From positions 1 through 10,213 of the forward strand of contig DAOVVQ010000137.1 of NCBI GenBank assembly GCA_030637065.1: a DNA stretch of 10,213 nt, in the 5' to 3' direction. A program made the translations under genes and the position numbers. This stretch comes from Planctomycetota bacterium (GTDB lineage: Bacteria > Planctomycetota > Phycisphaerae > Sedimentisphaerales > Anaerohalosphaeraceae). Shown one piece after another: positions 5,793 to 10,213 of the stretch. Position 1 is the first letter of the stretch, and each line of letters opens with the position of its first letter. The notes beneath the pieces are model-generated. The model searched no databases. It had not been told where the DNA came from and was given only the letters and a program-made list of their open reading frames with translations.

Positions 5793-5904
5793 CCGGCTCC
5801 AACGGAGCCGGGATCTGCAATTCCGCATGGCCTGCACCCACAAGACAGCGGTTTGCAGATCGTTCTAACAAGGCCTCGCTTCACTCCGAGCGGGGCCTTT
5901 TTTT
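5793..5904 (+). ncRNA. Candidate structured RNA (three stem-loops ending in an intrinsic terminator)
   Basis: Three adjacent stems fold on the + strand. Stem 1 is CCGGCTCC/GGAGCCGG (5793-5800 with 5804-5811), 8 bp around AAC. Stem 2 starts at the very next base: GATCTGCAA (5812-5820) pairs perfectly with TTGCAGATC (5853-5861), and inside it CCGC (5823-5826) pairs with GCGG (5848-5851) around a 21-nt loop. Stem 3 is the terminator at 5870-5904. The arrangement suggests either a free small RNA of roughly 110-140 nt or a terminating leader upstream of the 6016 operon. I compared it mentally with SRP RNA, 6S, tmRNA and RNase P and saw no match. No good promoter was identified, so the 5' end is uncertain. 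Confidence 0.55.
5870..5904 (+). terminator. Rho-independent terminator
   Basis: AAGGCCTCGCT (5870-5880) pairs with AGCGGGGCCTT (5889-5899) with one G-T wobble, closing an 8-nt loop. A run of seven T (5898-5904) follows. The T-run is on the + strand only, so it ends + strand transcription, 111 bp before the LPS-kinase gene. Confidence 0.85.
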
Positions 5905-5931
5905 GTCTTGCTGCCCCCAAAATCCGCCTCT

Positions 5932-5975
5932 TAACCCCAAAACCGCGCCAAATCGCCGCCCGTAACCCCAAAACC
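5932..5975. repeat. Short direct repeat TAACCCCAAAACC, 31 bp period
   Basis: TAACCCCAAAACC occurs at 5932-5944 and again at 5963-5975. Related CCCCAAAA (5915-5922) and TAAACCCC (5983-5990) flank them. On the - strand this gives four runs of four or more G between 5914 and 5990. The gaps of 16-27 nt make a stable G-quadruplex uncertain. Confidence 0.45.
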
Positions 5976-5977
5976 AA

Positions 5978-6006
5978 TTGCCTAAACCCCGTCTTTCCAA
6001 TAAAAT
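5978..6006 (+). promoter_or_regulatory. Candidate promoter giving a near-leaderless LPS-kinase mRNA
   Basis: TTGCCT (5978-5983), a 17-bp spacer and TAAAAT (6001-6006) precede the ATG at 6016. A start 6-8 nt after the -10 box would fall at about 6012-6014, only a few bases before the start codon. No Shine-Dalgarno is present, consistent with leaderless initiation. Confidence 0.45.
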
Positions 6007-6015
6007 AACCCCTCC

Positions 6016-6936
6016 ATGACAGCCCCAGATAATAATAGCAATACAGACCTCAAAACCGTCCGGCTCAAACTGCCCAACGGATACAGGGCTCTTGTCGCCG
6101 TATCCGATTCGGACCCGGATAATTTCACCGCCCGGGATTGGTCCAAGTGCCTCCGCGACCCGGCTTTGCTGACCAGTGAGCCGGATCGCGTCATAAAATC
6201 GGAAAAATACGCCTCCGTTCTCGTCAAGACTGTTAACATCGCCCAAACGCAGCTTACCGTCATCGTCAAATATCGCCGCCGGCCCCTGACCTTCACAAAC
6301 CTCATCCGCTCACTGATGCCTTCAACGGCGATTCGCAACTTCCGCACCGCCCTGAAACTTAAACGATGCAACATACCCGTCGTCGCACCGATCGCCGCGA
6401 TCGAGAAAAAAATGTACCGCTTCTTCACCACCGAAAGCATCTTCATAACCCGCTATCTGCCAAAATCCCGCGACCTGTACTGGTTCCTCCGCGATAACAC
6501 ATTGTCACCCGGAGCAGACAGCCTGCAATTGAAAAAAAACCTCGCCCGACAACTCGCGCAAATCCTCGCCGATCTGCACAATAACCGCCTCTGGCATCGC
6601 GACGCAAAGGCTCAAAATTTCCTCGTCCGGGAAAATCCCGCTGACGAATTGAAAATTACCCTCGTCGACCTTGACGGCATAAAACACTACCGCCTCGCTT
6701 CGTCGCGATCGCAAAGGCTCAGGCCGCTTGCAAAACTTGCCGCCACCGTCATCTGGCACCCCAATATTTACGCAACCGACTACTTGCGAACGCTGAAAAA
6801 TTACTGTACCCTGACCGGACTAAACGGCAGCCGGACCGGCGGGATGTTTCGCCGGATACGCCGCCAGGCCATCGCGACCAGACTGACCACAATGGCAAAC
6901 GCAGCCGTTGACAGTGACGAAAAACCCGAACGATAA
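6016..6936 (+). CDS. Lipopolysaccharide kinase (Kdo/WaaP-like) family protein
   Basis: This 306-residue protein-kinase-fold enzyme is of the type that phosphorylates sugars of the LPS inner core. Seen directly: a candidate ATP-binding lysine, Lys85, in VIVKYRRR; the catalytic loop WHRDAKAQNFL (193-203), with Asp196 as base and Asn201 as metal ligand; and DLDG (218-221) in place of the DFG metal-binding motif. An in-frame TAA at 6001-6003 rules out a much longer N-terminus, so ATG 6016 is the first possible start. It is not preceded by a Shine-Dalgarno. The heptosyltransferase-like gene follows after 11 bp, which supports an LPS-core role; the acceptor sugar is not determined. The basic stretch RRPLTFTNLIRSLMP (88-102) may contact the membrane surface, which is inference. 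A different small-molecule kinase of the same fold remains possible. Confidence 0.82.
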   Translation: MTAPDNNSNTDLKTVRLKLPNGYRALVAVSDSDPDNFTARDWSKCLRDPALLTSEPDRVIKSEKYASVLVKTVNIAQTQLTVIVKYRRRPLTFTNLIRSLMPSTAIRNFRTALKLKRCNIPVVAPIAAIEKKMYRFFTTESIFITRYLPKSRDLYWFLRDNTLSPGADSLQLKKNLARQLAQILADLHNNRLWHRDAKAQNFLVRENPADELKITLVDLDGIKHYRLASSRSQRLRPLAKLAATVIWHPNIYATDYLRTLKNYCTLTGLNGSRTGGMFRRIRRQAIATRLTTMANAAVDSDEKPER

Positions 6937-6947
6937 GAGAATAAAAT

Positions 6948-8006
6948 ATGCCAGAACGAATACTCATCATAAAACCTTCCGCACTTGGCGATATCGCCCT
7001 GGCGCTGCCGGCAATGGCAGCCATGCGAAAAACCTTTCCCGACGCAAAGATCGCATGGCTCGTCAGAACCGGGTTTGCACTGCTGCTCGAAGACGTCGAA
7101 GGCCTGGACGAAATAATATACTTCGACCGAAAATTACTCGGAAAATGGTGGCTAAGCCCCCGCGCTTTCGCCGAACTGGTCCGTTTCGTAAACACTCTGC
7201 GCAAACACCGCTTCGATACCGTCATCGACCTCCAGGGACTTTTCAGAACCGCACTGTTCGCATGGTTTACAGGATGCAAAAAAAGATTCGGAATGGCAAC
7301 CGCAAGAGAATTCGCAACCGTCTTCTACACCCACAAGATCGAACAGGACGACGACCCCGTTCATGTCATAGACTATTACCGGAAAATCGTCGCTGCCGCC
7401 GGCGCCAACACCGACTCTGTCGCCTACAACCTCAAACCAAACAAAAAGGCTCTCGAAGAGGTGGCGGAACTTCTGCACAAAAAAAATGTCAACATAGACG
7501 CCTATGCCGTCATAGTCACAGGCTCGGCCCACGCAGACAAATGCTGGCCTGAAAAACACTTCGCCGAGCTTGCCGACAGGATGGCTGCAAACTTTGGCGT
7601 GCAGATCGTAGCAATCGGAACCGCCGCCGAAAGCAACGCCGTCCGTGCGATCAACGATATCGCCTCCGTCGAAATTACCAACCTTGCCGGACTGACCGAT
7701 ATCACCCAACTGACCGCCCTTTTAAGCAAAGCCAAAGTCGTCATAAGCAACGACACCGGACCGGGCCACATCGCCAGCGCACTGGACAGACCGACCGTCA
7801 TGATATTCGGACCTACCAATCCGGCACGAATAAAACCGTACAACAAAAAACACAGCGTCGCCGCTGTCGAGCCTGACAAACGGGGACGCCAGATCAAAAG
7901 TACGAACCCCGCATACGAAATACAAAAAGTAACCGTAGACCAGGTCTTTCGTGCAGTCGAATTTCACCTTGGCCGGTCCGTCGCGGAAAAAAACGACCAC
8001 CCATAA
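6948..8006 (+). CDS. Glycosyltransferase family 9, heptosyltransferase I-like
   Basis: This 352-residue GT-B enzyme resembles the heptosyltransferases that add L-glycero-D-manno-heptose to the LPS inner core from ADP-heptose at the cytoplasmic face of the inner membrane. Seen directly: the N-terminal signature ILIIKPSALGDIALALPA (5-22), with Asp15 at the position of the WaaC catalytic aspartate; DLQGLFRTALFAW (94-106), typical of the WaaC branch; and the donor site SNDTGPGHIA (267-276) followed by VMIFGPTNPAR (284-294). The length matches the family. It starts 11 bp after the kinase gene, and the DUF2062 gene starts 13 bp after its stop, so the three are likely one operon. The ribosome site is weak (AAGAGA-like). 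The GT9 assignment is firm. The exact sugar is inferred, because some GT9 members in bacteria without classical LPS have other acceptors. Confidence 0.9.
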   Translation: MPERILIIKPSALGDIALALPAMAAMRKTFPDAKIAWLVRTGFALLLEDVEGLDEIIYFDRKLLGKWWLSPRAFAELVRFVNTLRKHRFDTVIDLQGLFRTALFAWFTGCKKRFGMATAREFATVFYTHKIEQDDDPVHVIDYYRKIVAAAGANTDSVAYNLKPNKKALEEVAELLHKKNVNIDAYAVIVTGSAHADKCWPEKHFAELADRMAANFGVQIVAIGTAAESNAVRAINDIASVEITNLAGLTDITQLTALLSKAKVVISNDTGPGHIASALDRPTVMIFGPTNPARIKPYNKKHSVAAVEPDKRGRQIKSTNPAYEIQKVTVDQVFRAVEFHLGRSVAEKNDHP

Positions 8007-8019
8007 TCAGACAGCCGCC

Positions 8020-8586
8020 ATGACCGACAAAAATAAAATCTCATCCATGCTCCGCCCGGCAAAGAATTTTATCAAGTTCCGCATACTCCACATAGACGAC
8101 TCGCCGCACAGGATCGCATTGGCGGTCGCACTGGGAATCTTCGTCGCATACATGCCCATCGTGGGACTGCACATCTTACTCATGATAGCGATTACCTGCT
8201 TCATAAAGGTAAACAGATTCGTCGCCATCACATCCGTCTGGTTCAGTAACCCGCTGACATTCGCCCTGATATACTACCCCAACTACCTACTCGGAAGAGC
8301 GATACTCAGCCTGTTGAAAGCGCCCGTTTCGGCCAATTCATACCAGGCCGCCGAACTGATCCACCAGACGCTCTCGCCGGGATATGTCGTTAGAAACTTC
8401 CACACTTCACAGTTCTGGCAACAGATCGGGCAGTTCCTCGCCCAGGCAGGACTCGAAATGTTCATCGGAGGACTCGTCATCGGGGCAATAGCCGCCTCAG
8501 CCGCATACGCCGCCACACTGCACCTGGTAATATGGTACAGAAAAAAACACCCGCACCGACACTTAACCGGCCCCAAAACCGAATAA
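8020..8586 (+). CDS. DUF2062 membrane protein
   Basis: A 188-residue integral membrane protein of the DUF2062 family, whose biochemical role is not established. Recognisable family features are HRIALAVALGIFVAYMPIVGLH (30-51), where the P and G positions are typical, and then VNRFVAITSVWFSNPLTFALIYYPNYLLG (64-92), with the conserved NP-T and LG positions. Hydrophobic segments lie at about 31-60, 67-97 and 145-173; the C-terminal tail is basic (RKKHPHRH, 174-181). The ATG at 8020 is preferred to an in-frame ATG at 7951, which would overlap the GT9 gene by 56 bp and add a polar stretch outside the family. No Shine-Dalgarno is visible. Its position as third gene behind two LPS-core-type genes suggests a job in envelope assembly or lipid handling. 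It converges on ileS with 19 bp between the genes and no obvious terminator. Confidence 0.85.
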   Translation: MTDKNKISSMLRPAKNFIKFRILHIDDSPHRIALAVALGIFVAYMPIVGLHILLMIAITCFIKVNRFVAITSVWFSNPLTFALIYYPNYLLGRAILSLLKAPVSANSYQAAELIHQTLSPGYVVRNFHTSQFWQQIGQFLAQAGLEMFIGGLVIGAIAASAAYAATLHLVIWYRKKHPHRHLTGPKTE

Positions 8587-8605
8587 CCCCGCTAAGGCCG
8601 CGACC

Positions 8606-10213
8606 CTACAGATCCCCTAATACCTCACTGCACCGACTGCACAGGTCCGGATGCTCATCATCATCGCCGACACTCGGCCAGTAATTCCAGCACCGATCGC
8701 ACTTGGAATAATCGCTCTTGGCCGCTGTGACCTTAACCTCGGGACCTTCCTGAACCTTCACCTCGCTGACAATACAAAGTGCCGCAAACTGCCCGTTGCC
8801 CAGTTTGTCGATAAGCTCAACCAGCTCCCGATCGTCCGTTACAACATCGACGCTCGCCTCCTGGTTGCTTCGTATCTCCTGCTGTTGACGCTTCTCTTCG
8901 AGAACCACCATTATCCGGTCGCGAAGATCCATGATCTTGTCCCACTTGTCCTGCTCGGCCTTGTAGTCTATCGCCTTATCGATCTTCGGCATCGACGCCA
9001 GATGCACACTGTCGACATCTTCGCTCTTATGTTTGATCGCCCCCCACGCCTCCTCGCATGTATGAACAAGAACCGGAGCCAGCATCCGAACCAGACCGTC
9101 TAATATCAAATTCATCGCCGTCTGAGCGCTCCGCCGCGACTGGCTGGCAGCACCGTCGCAATAAAGCCGGTCCTTGAGCACATCCATATAAATACTGCTC
9201 ATCTCGACCGTACAGAAGTTGTAGATCAGAGTATAGACCCGGTGAAACGCAAAATTGTCATAGCCATTCGTCACCCTGGCGATCAGCTTTTGATACTGAC
9301 TGACCGCCCACTGGTCGATCGCCGACATGTCCTCATAAGCGACTGCCATCGAACCGGGATCAAAATCGTCCGTGTTACCCAACAGGTAACGAAGCGTGTT
9401 GCGGATCTTCCGATAAGCGTCCTGCAAACGACCGATCAGCTCGTCGCTGCACCGCATATCCTCCTGATAGTTCACGCTGGCAACCCAAAGACGCAGAATA
9501 TCCGACCCGTACTTCTCGATCTCCTCGATCGCACTGACATAATTGCCCAGCGACTTGGACTGCTTCATACCCTTTTCATCGACCGTAAAGCCGTGCGTCA
9601 GGACCGCCTTGAAAGGAGCCTTGCCCGTAGCGCCCAGTGCCGGCAAAAGCGACAACTGGAACCACCCGCGATGCTGGTCGGAGCCCTCGAGATAAAGATC
9701 GACCGGAACGTCCCAGCCGGCCCTGTGCGCAACGCTGTACCAACTGCAACCAGACTCGAACCACACATCGAAAATATTCTCTTCCTTCTCGAGATCGTCC
9801 CACGAAAAACCGTCAGGAAGCGAAAAACCCTCGCCAAGGATATCCTTCGGAGTATCCGTAAACCAACTGTCCGACCCCTTCTGGCCGATGTGCTCGGCCA
9901 CCGCAAGAACCGATTCTTTCGTCAATAGAGCCTCACCGCGCGAATTAACGAACGCCGGAATTGGCAAACCCCAACTCCGCTGACGGCTGATGCACCAGTC
10001 GGGCCGAGACTCTAACATGCCAGCAATACGATTCTCGCCCCACGCCGGTATCCAACGCACTTCCCGAATTCGTTCCAGGGCCAGATTACGCATACTCTTT
10101 CCTATGCCGCGCAGCTCCTTGTCAACACCAATGAACCACTGCTCAGTCGCCCGAAATATCACGGGAGCCTTGCTTCGCCAGCAGTGCGGATAGCGGTTCA
10201 CAATTTTGTCCTC
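8606..10213 (-). CDS. ileS: Isoleucyl-tRNA synthetase, C-terminal part (5' end outside window)
   Basis: This gives the last 535 residues of a class I aminoacyl-tRNA synthetase that charges tRNA-Ile. The reading frame is open through the right edge, and a GTG at 10201 is internal: the preceding codons read EDKI and flow into the family sequence YPHCWRSKAPVIFRATEQWF. Later landmarks are SRQRSWGLPIP, EGSDQHRGWFQLSLL and the KMSKS-type loop MKQSKSLGNYV, then the helical anticodon-binding domain. A C-terminal zinc finger, CDRCW...CSRC (fragment residues 505-528), is typical of the bacterial type. The HIGH motif and most of the editing domain lie outside the window; complete bacterial enzymes have about 920-1050 residues. 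The second residue of the KMSKS signature is Gln instead of Met, while both lysines are kept. It converges on the LPS operon and ends in TAG. The identity is very secure. Confidence 0.97.
   Translation of the reverse strand, partial: EDKIVNRYPHCWRSKAPVIFRATEQWFIGVDKELRGIGKSMRNLALERIREVRWIPAWGENRIAGMLESRPDWCISRQRSWGLPIPAFVNSRGEALLTKESVLAVAEHIGQKGSDSWFTDTPKDILGEGFSLPDGFSWDDLEKEENIFDVWFESGCSWYSVAHRAGWDVPVDLYLEGSDQHRGWFQLSLLPALGATGKAPFKAVLTHGFTVDEKGMKQSKSLGNYVSAIEEIEKYGSDILRLWVASVNYQEDMRCSDELIGRLQDAYRKIRNTLRYLLGNTDDFDPGSMAVAYEDMSAIDQWAVSQYQKLIARVTNGYDNFAFHRVYTLIYNFCTVEMSSIYMDVLKDRLYCDGAASQSRRSAQTAMNLILDGLVRMLAPVLVHTCEEAWGAIKHKSEDVDSVHLASMPKIDKAIDYKAEQDKWDKIMDLRDRIMVVLEEKRQQQEIRSNQEASVDVVTDDRELVELIDKLGNGQFAALCIVSEVKVQEGPEVKVTAAKSDYSKCDRCWNYWPSVGDDDEHPDLCSRCSEVLGDL

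Noticed and set aside
5762..6446. Overlapping - strand frames across the structured RNA and the start of the LPS kinase
   Set aside because: They cross a strong + strand terminator hairpin and a clearly coding gene, and their proteins are low-complexity Gly/Arg-rich without motifs.
8651..9928. + strand frames of 150 and 228 codons antisense to ileS
   Set aside because: They are fully covered by unmistakable IleS sequence on the other strand and show no family features.

Overview
The window looks like chromosome of a Gram-negative, moderately GC-rich bacterium. LPS-core-type genes, a DegT-type sugar aminotransferase, frequent absence of Shine-Dalgarno sites and the style of the signalling proteins fit a planctomycete-like (possibly Phycisphaerae) organism. 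That placement is an inference from overall protein style and was not tested by any search.

Left part (1-880): the C-terminal third of a DegT/DnrJ/EryC1/StrS aminotransferase runs in from the left edge. A 525-bp non-coding stretch follows. It holds a 15-bp direct repeat, a 180-bp segment bounded by matching inverted repeats, a UUCG-capped hairpin, a 38-bp imperfect palindrome and two good sigma-70-like promoters pointing at the next gene.

Signalling block (881-5392): a + strand operon encodes a long-chain polyprenyl diphosphate synthase, a stand-alone receiver-domain response regulator and a six-helix membrane histidine kinase. The kinase carries a GGxxNPF motif of the RegB/PrrB quinone-sensing type. 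Placing a quinone side-chain enzyme beside a likely quinone sensor suggests a circuit that reports quinone pool or redox state. Converging on the operon, only 16 bp away on the - strand, is a soluble hybrid histidine kinase. Its N-terminus is a continuous 20-heptad coiled coil built from 28-residue repeats, and it has its own strong promoter.

Intergenic 5393-6015: it contains the hybrid-kinase promoter, a candidate structured RNA of about 110 nt ending in a textbook intrinsic terminator (+ strand), and a promoter whose predicted start point would make the next mRNA nearly leaderless.

Envelope block (6016-8586, +): a lipopolysaccharide-kinase-fold protein, a GT9 heptosyltransferase-like enzyme and a DUF2062 membrane protein form a tight operon. 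They probably act in building or phosphorylating the LPS core. Converging on it from the - strand is the 3' part of isoleucyl-tRNA synthetase (ileS), which runs off the right edge and has a KQSKS variant of the KMSKS loop.

The most rewarding items are the quinone-sensor operon, the structured RNA with terminator, the inverted-repeat element and the heptad-repeat hybrid kinase. No CRISPR array, tRNA, rRNA or intact transposase was seen.
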